A stretch of 64,000 bases of DNA from Ostrinia nubilalis (GCF_963855985.1 NC_087119.1:4318001-4382000); one strand, 5' to 3'; counted from the first letter of the stretch, positions 43,759 to 55,220 are shown. Translations and numbers: made by a program. The notes: generated by a model from the letters alone, not told the origin.

Positions 43759-44905
43759 CACTTGCTCATAAAAAAGGAGAAAAAGTATCAAGATTTGAAA
43801 ACTGCAATGAAGAAAAATTAACACGCAACTACTAGAACGAATTCTTCCAATAACAATATTCTGCAACTAAAGGTATCTGCTAAAATATTCAATCAACACC
43901 ACACAGTACGAACAATATAAGTTTGAAATGTTCAATACCACTGGCAACATTGACAAAAACTGTTAATCAATCTGTCACTTCCGATAATATCTCAACACCT
44001 ACGCCAATTTCCACCAACTTTCCGGCATTTGACAAAAGGATAATATTTTTGGACCATCCACCAGTCAAGGATACAACTGAACAAAAATGTATGATATGAC
44101 ACTACAGCGCACGCTAAAGAAGTCCTTGATTATGACCCAGATCAGCCACACGTAACACAGTACACAGATAGTGTGCCTCACTCTTAAAATTCTTTAAACC
44201 CTTTGAGTATTAACTTACAGCTCGGTAAATAGCAAGTACTCAGTGCATTTAGTTTTTCTGTTTCTCCCGCCTACAAACTGAACGTTTCACACCATTGAAA
44301 ATAAACTATTTATTTGCTATATAAATATTTTAGGGGAGAAAAATCTAGCTCCAATCCAAGCGGATGTTCCAAAAACAAATCTTTCGCCAAAAAGAACATT
44401 ATTGGCCCCTAGGTGGCATATTAGTAGCAAAAAGAACTTGTAACAAATGTATTACCTGATGAAAAGAGTATATTATGCAGGGCCTTTCAGGCTGTCGCCA
44501 CTCCGTACAAAAAAGTTAGGTTGACTTTTTTCACCAATATTACAACAAAACATACAATCCTACAAAAATAAAAAGTATCCGCTCTGCACTGAATCGCATT
44601 GATATGATATGATTTTAATTCCGTCGCATTATACGTTCAATTTACTGTTAGGTGGTATTTCTGTTTTGTTGGTTACGTTCTCTGTGGTTGATGTCAATTT
44701 ATTTTTTCGCGCGACGACGCCATTTTTCTTAAAATTTTTCGTGTCAATGGCTGATTGTGTTGAAATAGTTGAAAATGTTAAAAAACCTTTCAATTTCCAA
44801 AAGTAGTTACCTACATTAAAAAGTGTGAGATTTGTGGCGTACGGCATGGCAGCTCAAAAATGTGTTTATGGCCCGTTTCTCTCAGGAGATTGAGAAGTAA
44901 ATTAA
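43759..44905. other. Old repeat debris, no intact gene
   Basis: 43864-43902 closely matches 52238-52276 (CAACTAAAGGTATCT.CTAAA block), so both sites carry pieces of the same repeat. Near 44818-44880 a KKCEICGV-like stretch in broken frames could be a THAP-finger start, but it is too weak to call. Confidence 0.3.
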
Positions 44906-44919
44906 CAAGTTTACATCTT

Positions 44920-45058
44920 CATCATCATCGTCATCATCAACAGCCCTTTACATTCCACTGCTGGACTATGATCCTCCTAAACTTTAGTGGAGGGTTTCGC
45001 CTCTTACGACACTCGCGGGAATAGTAGGGGTTGGTGACAAGCCTTACAAGTTTACGAC
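44920..45058 (-). mobile_element. Truncated non-LTR retroposon with a 14-bp target duplication
   Basis: CAAGTTTACATCTT flanks the insert on both sides (44906-44919 and 45059-45072). The insert opens with CATCATCATCGTCATCATC (a simple-repeat tail read on the minus strand) and contains CCACTGCTGGACTATGATCC, wording typical of lepidopteran RTE-like 3' ends. It is a 5'-truncated insertion of 139 bp. The target was probably already the BEL integrase fragment, whose text resumes at the right. Confidence 0.75.
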
Positions 45059-45072
45059 CAAGTTTACATCTT

Positions 45073-45912
45073 AATGTTTGTTTATTTGTCTGTCATCAAA
45101 AGCATCTTGAACTTGTTAGCGACATGAGCACAGAAGCATTCATCCTATCGTTGAGAAGGTTTATTTCTAGACGGGGAAAACCTGGTATAATCTATTGTGA
45201 TAATGGGAGCAATTTTAAAGGCGCTAACAATGAATTAGGTAAACTTCTAAGGTCCAGTCGTAAGTCTGTATCCCATTTTGCCAATGACGAAGGCATTAAA
45301 TTTGTCTTCAGTCCCGCATATTCTCCTCATTTTGGGGGAATATGGGAGGCTGGAGTCAAATCGGCTAAACACCACCTTAAGCGCGTTGCTGGCAATGCTT
45401 CTCTGACGTTCGAGGAGTTAGCAACGCTATTCACACAAATCGAGGCTATACTGAATTCCCGTCCCCTTACTCCGCTGTCCTCCGATCCTACTGACCCGTC
45501 TCCTTTGACTCCTGGGCACTTCCTAATCGGGCGACCTCTCACAAGCATACCGAGCCTACCCATCACCGCTAAGAACCCAACCCGATATCTGCGCATCGAG
45601 CAATTGCGACAACACTTCTGGGACCGATGGCGCCGGGAGTTCATAGCGGAATTGCAACTTAGAACCAAATGGAAGAGGCGGCAGCAAGACCTACATGTCG
45701 GAGACCTCGTAATTCTAAAGGAAGAAAACTTACCTCCACTTCACTGGCGATTGGCACGGATCAGTCGTCTTTATCCTGGACCTGATGGCATCAGCAGAGT
45801 TGCAGACGTTCTCACCAACAAAGGCACGATCAGGAGAGCCATAAACAAGATGTGCATAATACCTGCAATCCAAGAAGAAACCAAGGAAGGAGTTCCAATC
45901 ACATCATCGTAG
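45073..45912 (+). pseudogene. BEL/Pao integrase fragment
   Basis: LELVSDMSTEAFILSLRRF, IIYCDNGSNFKGAN (second catalytic Asp) and GGIWEAGVKSAKHHL (catalytic Glu), followed by PLTPLSSDP, LTPGHFLIGRPL, QHFWDRWRREFIAELQ and the C-terminal DLVILKEENLPPLHW..AINKMCIIP, are the standard order in BEL integrases. The frame is open to the natural stop. The first catalytic Asp and everything upstream are missing, with a small deletion near 45110. A 3' LTR-like sequence follows. Confidence 0.9.
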
Positions 45913-46003
45913 TTTGTACCTTGAGCGTCAGCTGAGCCAATGATGTCTGCATCAGGAACCCTGCAATCAAGTTGAAAGCGGCACCTGCTTTCAACGCCCC
46001 CGA

Positions 46004-46241
46004 AGATGTTCGCGCAGTGCGCTTACAACCTTTTTCACCCCGCGCCGGACGTCACTATAGCTAATGCCTCCAAACAGGAAGTAAAGAACATCACTAGCGG
46101 CGTCGTCCGGCCATCTTTACCTTTGGATCGAATCCTCGAGCGCGTAGCTCGTATTTTTTCTCCATTTTACCAATGTAAAACGCAGCATATGAAGATTAAA
46201 CTAATCCTTATGTAAAGGACTTTTATTTGAAATCCTGAACA
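46004..46241 (+). repeat. Candidate 3' LTR of the truncated BEL element
   Basis: TGTTCGCGCAGTGCGC begins shortly after a purine-containing ACGCCCCCGAAGA stretch, 92 bp after the integrase stop, and GAACA at 46237-46241 would close a TG..CA unit of 238 bp. The position is right for a BEL LTR, but there is no partner LTR in the window to prove the borders. Confidence 0.45.
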
Positions 46242-46812
46242 GTATCTTATATTAATATTCTTATTTGTGGGCCATCAAAAATTTACTGCTTTAACCTTTT
46301 TTTATGCTCAAACCAGGATTTTTTTTTTGTTTTTTCCTCAGTTTTTCCACTCTGAACTTCATGTTATGGCTTCTTTGACCATTGAAACATTGCCTCAGTG
46401 TTCACAGCATATTATACAAACAATTTCGGGTATCCACGGCTTGAATACAACCACAATTTCCGACTTAAAGTAAGAAAAATAAGCACTTTTTATTAAAATT
46501 TTGTCTAAATTTTTGAAATTCTTAACATTACAATTTAATGTAACAAATTACATTTGGATCGTTGAGGCAACTCTTGGCAATGCAGACATGATATTAAAAT
46601 AAATTTCGTTATAAAAATATACCGATAACATTACAAACTGTGCAACCAAAGTACCGATTAAAGCTAAAATTTAAAACTGAGGGTAGATAAAAAACTACAC
46701 GTAGGAAAAAAAAAAGAAAAATATTTTTATTATTACTAATACACACCTAATAATAAACTATCAACAGAATCTCGGCACCATTTAATTTGGATTTTTTGTT
46801 GACCAGTGTAAT
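46242..46812. other. AT-rich DNA, no gene seen
   Basis: T-rich runs (about 46318-46340) and short frames only; nothing recognisable. Confidence 0.4.
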
Positions 46813-47370
46813 ATGTTGACCAATTTCATATCTCCGGTCCCAAATAGCACAGTAAAGAGGAGGCAGGCAGGAACTGCTCAAAAAATAAATGTTACATGTC
46901 CGGAAGTAGTGATGTGCTATAATAAATATATGGGCTGTGTGGACCTAATGGACCAGCGCAAAACGTGTTATGAGGTTGATCGCAAGGCTAAAATCAAATA
47001 TTACCTGCGCCTCTTTTTTGACATCTTAGATATCGCAATGAACAACTCGTATTTAGTGTACGTAAAGTTGCACGAAAAACACCGAGTAGAAGGTCCGCTT
47101 TTGAGCAGCCTCGAGTTTCGCCAACATGTAGCACGAGGTCTAATAAATAATTTTAAAAGACCTACTTTAGGCTCATCTGAAAAGCTCCGCATTGGAAATA
47201 AACGCAATGCTGGCAAATTGCACAACATGGAAAAAGCAGAAAAACTGAAGCGATGCGTAACTTGTGGCAAACGGTGTATAGAAAACAGTACACATAATAA
47301 ATGTGTTATGTGCGATGTCCACCTGTGCTTCACAAGTAAACGAAATCGTTTCGTAGAATACCATAAGTAA
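46813..47370 (+). pseudogene. piggyBac transposase C-terminal fragment (copy B)
   Basis: About 185 codons, open to a natural stop. YNKYMGCVDLMDQRKTCYEV is the block with the third catalytic Asp, followed by the YYLRLFFDILDIAMNNSYLV helix region. A cysteine-rich C-terminal zinc finger (CVTCGKRCIENSTH, CVMCDVHLCF) ends it. The N-terminal DNA-binding half and the first two catalytic Asp residues are absent. AATAAATAAAATA at about 47424 could be its poly(A) signal. It is a different piggyBac family from copies A and C. Confidence 0.88.
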
Positions 47371-47714
47371 CTATTTATTTTAATTTTCTGATAATTTATA
47401 ATATGTTTTTTGTATTACAAAGCAATAAATAAAATACCGATATAATAAACCTAACTCTTCGTTTATTTACTTTTATGGTCCAAAGGGAAAAATATTTCCC
47501 ATGAAATTATAGGAAACCTATAAACCCTGCTATCCTATAAACCTATACATCCAGAATAGCCAAAATATTGTGTTGTATTGGCATATTTAGTCTTGGATAT
47601 CTTATGGTCCTGTAAGGGTTAAAGCGACAGGCAATGAAGATTTAATTTATTTAACGCTGTGCACTTTAAAAGTGGCAGCTAATACATCTGTTTGTGGTGA
47701 CCACTTTTCTCACA
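47371..47714 (+). other. Partial THAP-finger coding sequence
   Basis: Near 47672-47714 the plus strand reads AANTSVCGDHFSHNMF, running into the direct repeat below. C..HF..F..LK.FAVP is the C-terminal half of a THAP zinc finger. It sits in the position of a P-element/THAP9-like transposase N-terminus. The DNA to its left is AT-rich. Confidence 0.5.
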
Positions 47715-48031
47715 ACATGTTCAATGAGAAGAGAAGTAGTCTGAAACAATTTGCTGTACCGGTGCTAAACCTTTTAAATCCACCGCTCTCAGACAATATT
47801 CTTGTGAATTTTCCTATTCAAGACTCTAATAGAACAAAAGGTGTGTGTTTTAAAAAACATTATTATGTGTTACATTTTTAGTGCAATTATGCAATAAGTA
47901 TCAACTAACGATAAGTAAAATTGAGACTGGATGTTTCCTGTTTTTTAAATTGTTGGTTATTTTGTTTCATTCTCAAAAATATAATATTACAGTCCTGTTT
48001 CTTTGTTAAAGCAATAGCCCATTCGGGTTAC
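47715..48031 (+). repeat. Direct repeat, left copy (317 bp)
   Basis: Nearly identical to 48817-49136. It encodes the THAP ending RSSLKQFAVPVLNLLNPPLSD..NFPIQDSNRTKG, then a GT-rich intron-like stretch (GTGTGTGTTTTAAA..). The two copies flank a piggyBac fragment. Confidence 0.9.
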
Positions 48032-48816
48032 CGAACCGGTACCGAAAATTGTACTAACGCACAATAACCTCGAACCCCATTTTCGGATTTACAACATCGA
48101 CAGCCAAGATAGTCTTGCAACTTTTTAAAGACTATCTTGGCAAAGGTTATGCCCTTTTCATGGACAATTATTATAATTCAGTCTCACTGGCCCGATTTTT
48201 AAAAAGGCATAAGACAGACGTGGTGGGCACTTTAAACAGGCGCCGAACAGATTGTCCTGTAGAAATAAAAAAACATTACGACAAGAGAATGACAAGAGGC
48301 TCAGTGGTAAGTCAACACTGTGGTGATGTTTCTGTCGTGGCGTGGAAGGACGTGAAACTGGTCAGCACAGTGTCGACTTACCACAATGCTGACATGGCCT
48401 CCGGCAGGAGAGCCGGCCAAGATTGCCTGAAACCGGAAGTCGTACACGAATACAATAAATTTATGGGCGGTGTTGATCTCAAAGATCAAAAACTTTCGAT
48501 GTACCTTTTGGAGCGTAAACGTGGCATCAAATGGTACATCAAAGTTTTCCGCAGGCTATTGAATATAACAATTTTAAATACTTATGTAATATATTGTGCC
48601 AACATCGGCCAACACAAGAAGCTGACACACCGGCAATTTCACCTTAGGCTGGCTGAAGAGCTCGCGGCACAAAATGGCGTCAACGTATCAGTCCGTTCGC
48701 GCCAGGGTAACCCCTGTGCCAGATTGGATAAGTCTCTTGACCACTTTCCTGAACACAGTGAGGTTATTCAAGAACGAACGGCCAAACAAGACCGCTACAA
48801 GCGCGGACGTTGTGTC
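48032..48816 (+). pseudogene. piggyBac transposase fragment (copy C) between two direct repeats
   Basis: About 235 codons with LGKGYALFMDNYYNS (second catalytic Asp), SVVAWKDVKLVSTVSTYHN, YNKFMGGVDLKDQKLSMYLL (third catalytic Asp), KRGIKWYIKVFRRLLNITIL and the start of the C-terminal finger (GRCVTCSMG). Here it passes into the right direct repeat at ACATGTTCAATG, and the frame soon stops. The N-terminal half is missing. The first base of clear piggyBac coding is uncertain (about 48080-48115). Confidence 0.85.
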
Positions 48817-49136
48817 ACATGTTCAATGGGAAGAGAAGTGAGAGACTGAAACAATTTGCTGTACCGGTGCTAAACCTTTTAAATCCACCGCTCTCAGACA
48901 ATATTCTTGTGAATTTTCCTATTCAAGACTCTAATAGAACAAAAGGTGTGTGTTTTAAAAAACATTATTATGTGTTACATTTTTAGTGCAATTATGCAAT
49001 AAGTATCAACTAACGATAAGTAAAATTGAGACTGGATGTTTCCTGTTTTTTAAATTGTTGGTTATTTTGTTTCATTCTCAAAAATATAATATTACAGTCC
49101 TGTTTCTTTGTTAAAGCAATAGCCCATTCGGGTTAC
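48817..49136 (+). repeat. Direct repeat, right copy (320 bp)
   Basis: Matches 47715-48031 with very few differences; the clearest are GTAGTCTG versus GTGAGAGACTG near the start. It is followed by P-like transposase debris, so this copy is probably in its original context. Confidence 0.9.
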
Positions 49137-49408
49137 ATAATATTCGTGCGGGCAATTACTTGAAATTAATTTGTTATTTGCAGGTATTTCGCAGGCATCT
49201 ACTTCTAAATGCTTTAGAATAGTCACACCCCAAATGTAAAAGTACCAGCACATAACATGAAAAAACATAAACTTGGTAAACATGACAGTATTCGTTTTGA
49301 ATGCACTTATAATATTGAAAATGAAAAAAAATTCAAGGATATATCATCAGTATTAAATCTATAAAAGATATTTGGTTTTATTGCGAAAAGAACGGATTCA
49401 GATATCTT
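49137..49408 (+). pseudogene. P-like THAP/DDE transposase, part 1
   Basis: After TTGCAG (a possible acceptor near 49183) comes broken coding text (GISQASTSKCFRIVTPQ..). At 49362-49408 DIWFYCEKNGFRYLNE is the block that precedes the LTRRLNQDCLEN motif in P-element/THAP9 transposases. The fold-back element begins right there and the gene resumes on its other side. Confidence 0.55.
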
Positions 49409-51198
49409 AATGAGGATCATTTCGATTTTTAGCTGTGAATGCAGATTTATAGGGCTAAGAAATCCTTAATACACAGTGCAAAAATTTTTGTTCTACGACA
49501 AAAATTGACGAAGTTATGGCCAAATTACTAAAAAAGTTCACTGACCGCCCGGCGCGGGGACGATGACGTCATTATATCCGATCCGAACGCTGCCGGCGTA
49601 CTGCGTGGATAGAAAATATTTTTTTCTAGCCAAATTATCAGTTTTAGAGAAAAACTTGTAATGACATTTATTCATCAGAATAAAGTAAGCTATCGATAGG
49701 TAATTTTTAAAAATGGAAATTGTGAAAAATAACGCAAAAAATCCATACGCTCATACGATTCAATGGCACGCAGAGACGCGATTGGGGTCTCCGCGGTGGT
49801 ATATTTGGCGATTTATTCAAATAAAGTGTACATAAGTGTTGTTAGAGTCATATCTTCTTCCAAGTAAAATATAAAAATGTATAAGTATTAATTTATTTAC
49901 TTCTAACAATAAGGTATAACTTCTAACAATAAGACATTGCTATGAAAATCATTTCGATGTACACTTAATAATACCTACCTGTTATTTAGTTTTTCTGAGT
50001 TAAACCTACGCACCTACCTATCTATTCGCCGTTCCCATGGGCGGGCCAGCTGCTGCAGGAAAGGACAGCCGCTCCGTGCTGGAAATCTATTTAATCTTAG
50101 CCTAGAAGCTGGGTATGACTACCCCGCCCCTCTCCTCTCCCCAGGTCATAAGCTGGGCATGACTTCCCCCTCGGCCAGAAGTTGGGTATGATTTACCCCC
50201 CCCCCCCCCCTCCCGGCCCGAAACTGGGTATGACTTGACCCCTCCCCCTCCCCCCAGGCCAGAAGCTAGGTAAGGCTTGCCCCTACCCCCAGGCCATAAG
50301 CATAAGCTGGATATGACTCCCCTTCGGCCAGAAGCTGGGTATGACACCCCCCATGCCAGAAATGCCAGAAACTGGGTATGACTTGACCCCCCCCCCCTCC
50401 CCCAGGCCATAAGCTGGGTAAGGCTAGCCCCTCCCCCCAGCCCTAGAAACTGGTTATGACTTGACCCCTCCCCCCCCTCTCCCCAAGCCAGAAACTGGGT
50501 AAAGCTAGCCCCTTCCCCCAGTCCATAAGCATAAGCTAGGTATGACTCCCCCTCGGCCGGAAGCTGGGTATTACTTACCCCCCCCCCCCCCCCCCCCCCC
50601 CGGCCAGAAACTGGGTAGGACTTGCCTCTCCCCCCTCCCACCAAGGCCAGAAGCTGGGTAAGGCTTGCCCCTCCCCCTAGGCTATAAGCTGGGTATGACT
50701 TATCCCCCCCCCCCCAGGCCAGAAACTGGGTATTAGCATCATATTATGTATTATTATGTTCAATACAAACAATCATTAAGTTACACTCACCCCAACCGCG
50801 TCTCCGCATTGCATCGAATCCTATGAAAATGTGGTTTTTGGACATAGCAATACTTATTTTTCACAATTTTTATTTTTAAAAATTACTGGTCGATAGGTTA
50901 CTTTATTTTGAAGAATAAATGTTATTAAAAGTTTTTTTCTAAAACTGATAGTTTAGCCGGAAAAAAATATTTTCCATCCCATTAGTACGCCGGCTGCGCT
51001 CGATTCGGATATAATGACGTCACGCGGTCTTGCGTACGTTGATTTTTAGCGGCAAAAACGGCCTATGTTTATTACTTAATATCTTCGTAAGTAATGGTCC
51101 GATTTGGATAATTCAAAAAGATATATCTTTCTTATGTCTTAAAGATTAACGTAGATACTAGTTTTATTGAATTTTCTACAACAGTACTGATCCTCATT
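49409..51198. mobile_element. 1.8-kb fold-back element with a C-rich minisatellite core
   Basis: AATGAGGATCA at the left end and TGATCCTCATT at the right end begin long inverted arms of about 370-400 bp (to about 49790 and from about 50780). The arms share CCGGCGTACTGCG, AAAATATTTTTTTC and AATTTTTAAAAATGG-type blocks. The centre is unique DNA plus the C-rich array. No transposase. It lies inside a P-like transposase relic. I could not establish a target duplication. Confidence 0.75.
50100..50740. repeat. C-rich minisatellite, about 12-14 irregular units
   Basis: Repeating unit of about 45-60 bp of the form AAGCTGGGTATGACTTGACC, a run of C, CTCCCC, AGGCCAGA. Poly-C tracts reach well over 20 bases (about 50578-50601). 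On the minus strand this gives long G runs able to form G-quadruplexes. A Gly-rich open frame across it is a by-product. Confidence 0.9.
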
Positions 51199-51680
51199 GA
51201 CGACGTTTAAATCAAGATTGTTTGGAAAATTTTTTCGGCATTATTCGGAAAAGTGCCCCACCGACCGGAACCCGACCTGCACTCACTTTGCTAGTGCTAT
51301 GAAGACAGCTCTGATTTCCGAGATGAAAGCTCCTCACAGTCGCGGAGCCAATTGTGAGGACGATTTGAACAAGTTATTGTTCAAAAACCGCCATCCCTAC
51401 TATCCAATCAAATAAATCTGAGGAGAACCCTAATAAAGACCTTCAAGATTGTGTAGAATACCCCACCCTAATGATTCCTGACGATTTGGATGAAGAAATT
51501 GAATCTGAATTGGCTGATTGATCAGCCTCTCGTGTTTTTCAGTGGCTATTCAGCCTATAGACTATTAAAAGGTAATTATTGCGAAACATACTTAGATCTT
51601 CTTCAAGAAAAAGTTGCTGTAGATAATCCTATCTACAAATACGTAAGTCTGAGAGAGTGGTAGAAAGATAAACATTCTTT
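51199..51680 (+). pseudogene. P-like THAP/DDE transposase, part 2 (C-terminal)
   Basis: Immediately after the fold-back element one frame reads RRLNQDCLENFFGIIRKS, the signature of P-element/THAP9-type transposases. After a frameshift comes DRNPTCTHFASAMKTALISE and, further on, VFFSGYSAYRLLKGNYCET. Several stops intervene. Confidence 0.75.
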
Positions 51681-51839
51681 AACTTATCCATCAATCAACC
51701 TTTGCCGCACTACTGAAGCTGCATTGCTTTGTTTTACAAAAAATAAAGAGTTACTGGATATAGAACATAAATAAGGGACGCGTCTTTCCGTTCTATACAT
51801 GGCCAGAACGCACCCATAGGAATCTGCTCGTGTATATTT

Positions 51840-52075
51840 TGTAATGCTCTTTGTAACAAGTGGCAGACCAGGCAACCCAACGTCGAGCCTGGCCAACTGG
51901 TGCTGATCAGGGACAAGCGTTGCCCGTCGTGAAGTGGCCACTCGGACGCACCACAGCAGTGCATCCAGGCTCCGATGGCGCCATCAGGGTCGCCGATATA
52001 TTAACGTCTCAGGGTCAGATCCGCCGTGCCATAAACCGGATCTGCCCTCTGCTCGAGAAGGAGCAGCAGATGAGC
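51840..52075 (+). pseudogene. BEL/Pao integrase C-terminal fragment
   Basis: WQTRQPNVEPGQLVLIRDKR in one frame, then after a frameshift KWPLGRTTAVHPGSDGAIRV and ADILTSQGQIRRAINRIC. This is the end of a BEL integrase and a different family member from 45073-45912. Nothing upstream or downstream belongs to it. Confidence 0.8.
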
Positions 52076-52237
52076 AGCAGCATCATACATGGAGGAGGGC
52101 AGAGATTGTTCACAAGAACTCTTTCGCCAAAATTCAGTAGTCTCTCAAGAAGAGGTCCTAAAACTGGTGAACATGATCTATGAGAGTGCGTATGCAAGCC
52201 GTCATCTTTAGGTTTTAAGTTCCAATACAATGTTCAC

Positions 52238-53040
52238 CAACTAAAGGTATCTCCTAAAATATTCAATCGACATCACTCAATCTGTGAAATGTAAAATATG
52301 CTATAAAATATTGAAAACCGGTGGTGGTGCCACTGCTGGCTTACACACGTATGTACCTATGTATACTTATGCGAACAATACGCAACAAATGTAGATTTAC
52401 AGGAAACTGAAGTTGACAACTCTACGTAGATATTGTCTGACCTGACTCATATAACTTCCAAACAGAACCAACCATTACTGTCGGCAGAGCCAAAACATCG
52501 AAAAGTAATGACGGACTTCTTCAATTCCACCAAGTATCATTAGACTTTACCTCCTCCTCATTATCCATTCCACCACATTTCCATCATCCATGATCGTGTC
52601 GTGAACGACAGGTTTAAACGGTTGTTTTTTTTTTCAGTTTAATTGGTAAAAAATTACCTAAATTAGTGAATACAATAGCGAAAATTGTACTAACGCAGGC
52701 CGGAGAAGAAAAAAACAAATATAAAAATAAAAGACTTGAAAACAATACACGTTTTCGACACCGATTCTCTCTAACCGTGGATGAATGGACCTCTTTACGA
52801 AATAAGAGGCACATGAATATACATTTTCACAGCAACGGTTTTAGTGACTTTCAATTTTAAAAATCTTGGCCTTGTAAAAATTACGGGATCAATGTCATCT
52901 ATTTCAGCTTACAATAGTATTGTGAGCATATTATGTTCCGAGACCATCTTGCTAAGTTCGGCGTGTCTTTGGATGAGGACATCGTGAGCCTTACAACCGA
53001 CGGTGCGAACGTGATGGTGAAAAGAAGAAGATGGTGCGTT
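52238..53040 (+). pseudogene. hAT transposase fragments, 5' part
   Basis: A BED-finger-like piece (VKCKICYKILKTGGGATAGL with a following H) at about 52285-52350 is followed by FRHRFSLTVDEWTSLRNKRH at about 52755-52815 and EDIVSLTTDGANVMVK at about 52975-53025. DEWTS and TTDGA are conserved hAT blocks holding catalytic acidic residues. The pieces are in broken frames. Helitron-derived sequence begins about 170 bp later, and other hAT pieces reappear at 56750. Confidence 0.7.
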
Positions 53041-53219
53041 TTCTTTATTATTATTTTTTTCATTTTTAGTGTAAATAATGAAAAATACGGTATTATAGGT
53101 TAAAGACAAGGATTGTGTGGAAGAAGTGTTTCAGTTTGTGGTGATTTTTTATCAGAAGGTGGTATTTTTTTTTGTTTTCTCTTTTTATTTTTTCATAATG
53201 CATTATGCATTAAGTAAAG

Positions 53220-54257
53220 GTGCAGCCGACTAAAGGTGCAGCCCGCATGAGGGCAAATAGGAATAATGAATCCATAAAAAAAAATAAGGATCTTTTATTA
53301 AAGAATACTATACGGAATGCTATATCACGTTCCCAAGTATCAATATTGGCTCGTAATAGCAGATTATCGCAGATGAGAAATTATACACGTTCTCAAATGT
53401 CACAAGAGAGTGATAAAATACGTCGACTTGATCGGATACATGAACGTTTAAGTGGCGAGTCTACTGAACAACGTGAACATCGTCTAAATATTATTCGAAA
53501 CCGATTGGATAATGAGACTTCTGAACAACGAGAACATCGTCTAGATGTTATACGAAACCGATTGGATAACGAGACTTCTGAACAACGTGAACATCGTCTA
53601 GATGTTATACGAAACCGATTAGCTACGGAATCTCCCGAACAACGCGAGCACCGACGTGGTGTTATCAATGAACGCAATAGAACTGAACTTCCCCACCAAC
53701 GTACTCAAAGACTGACTGAAATGAGAGAGCGTAACAAAGAAACATTGAGAGTTGAAAATGAGGAGCAGAGACAAAATCGACACAACAACACAAAAGAGAC
53801 ACGACGCAGAAATCGAGCTATTGGTGAAGATAATTGTCTTTTGGCAATAAACGTTTTTGCCGATGTATCTTGCAGTATTTGTAGGAAATTATTATACCCT
53901 AAGCAGCGATGTCCATTGGAAACTTCATCTCGACAAGATTTACTTCCTAACGAATTGGTAGAAATGAATAAAATCATCACGTGTTCTCGATGCTTAACCA
54001 ATATAAGAAAACGTAAAGTTCCTTCTCGAGCATATTGGAACAAAATGAACGTTTCACCCATACCAGAAGAACTAGCTTGTTTGTCAGATGTACAGCAACG
54101 TTTACTTACACGGGTGATCCTGTTTATTAAAATTATTAAAGTGCAAAATAGGTTCAGCCAAAATTGGTGTAAAAGACAAGTGGTTTTATTTGCTCAAGAC
54201 GTAGTTGAAATTGCTGAGCAATTACCGCTACCACTTGCAAGTGCAGGGTTGCAATAA
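53220..54257 (+). pseudogene. Helitron-type polyprotein, N-terminal part with 19-residue repeats
   Basis: 345 codons. A basic, Arg/Asn-rich N-terminus is followed by about four to five tandem copies of a 57-bp/19-residue unit (EQREHRLDVIRNRLDNETS) at about 53450-53690. A CxxC pair (CSICRKLLYPKQRC, CSRCLTNIRK) precedes a conserved block (DVQQRLLTRVILFIKIIKVQ, QVVLFAQDVVEIAEQLPLPL) like the DUF6570-type N-terminal region of arthropod Helitron replicase-helicases. The frame stops at 54255-54257 but continues in the same frame downstream, so that stop is a lesion. Confidence 0.7.
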
Positions 54258-55199
54258 GATAGACAGTTCAATATAGATATTGAAAGAGTAAAAACAACTC
54301 TACAATGGCTATTAACACATAACAACCTGTATCGAGACGTCATTCCAAACTTTGAAAATTTGTTGGATTGCCATATATCACAGATACTTGAGGTTACCGA
54401 CGTTAACCAAGATAGTGGTGATGGACTCCAAGTGCCAACTGATGAGGCACATCAGATACAAGTGCAAGAAAATCAAGCCAGGTTTGTAAACATAGATAAC
54501 AATGTATCTATTTTGCGTGGTTGTTTTCACCAGGGTAATGACCGATCTGGCATAGACTCTCGGGGAAAGCAATGTACTGCTGTAGCAGCTGTTGCTTGTG
54601 CTGTATTTGCTTTGTCAGATGCAAATACATGGGCTGTAAGTGATATTGATTGCATCATAATCATTGGGGATTAATTCTACCGCCAATGCATTATGGCTAG
54701 AGAAAATCCTGATGCTGGGGAACTAAATGCTGAATATCTAGCATTACGAGAACTTCTTCCGCGTTTATTATTTAATGTGCAGTGGTTAAATTTAGATGTC
54801 CAAAACAATAATTCGATAGACGGTCATATCGATAAAGATCAGAGTGAAGAAGGATTCCTGAATTTGAAAAATGCTATTTATCATTTTTTTAAGAATTACC
54901 GTTGTGGAATTCTTACAAGCAATTCAGTTTCCGTTGCTATTGAACGTCAAAACTTGTCTGACAATATGCATTATTGGCTGTTTGATTCTCATGCCAGAGG
55001 CCCAAAGGGTTATAGAGCGTCATCTAGAGGTACAGCATGCTGCATGCGCTTTGTGAATATTCATCAACTATTCGCAATCCTACGACGTAATTTAAGAATT
55101 ACTACAGGGGATGAACACTTTTTAAATACATATTGCATTACGCCCATTTTTACTGGCGTAGAGGGAGAAGACGTTGGCTCTCAAGGTCTACACTCTTAA
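54258..55199 (+). pseudogene. Helitron-type polyprotein, cysteine-protease-like domain
   Basis: Same frame as the previous part, broken by a TAA at 54672-54674 and ended by a TAA at 55197-55199. GCFHQGNDRSGIDSRGKQCT, then NMHYWLFDSHARGPKGYRAS (a WxFDSHxR motif) and GTACCMRFVNIHQLF suggest an OTU/C76-like protease fold of the kind fused to Helitron proteins in arthropods. A Cys in KQCT and a His in DSHAR could be catalytic; that is inference. Confidence 0.55.
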
Positions 55200-55220
55200 T
55201 TAATTCATGACTTACCTCCC

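Noticed and set aside
48047..48066. Shared CGAAAATTGTACTAACGCA word with about 52678-52697 as a target-site signal
   Set aside because: It may be a remnant of a shared repeat; without more copies no function can be inferred.
50102..50644. Glycine-rich 180-codon minus-strand open frame
   Set aside because: It is the translation of the C-rich minisatellite; poly-C cannot produce stops, so the frame is open by composition.
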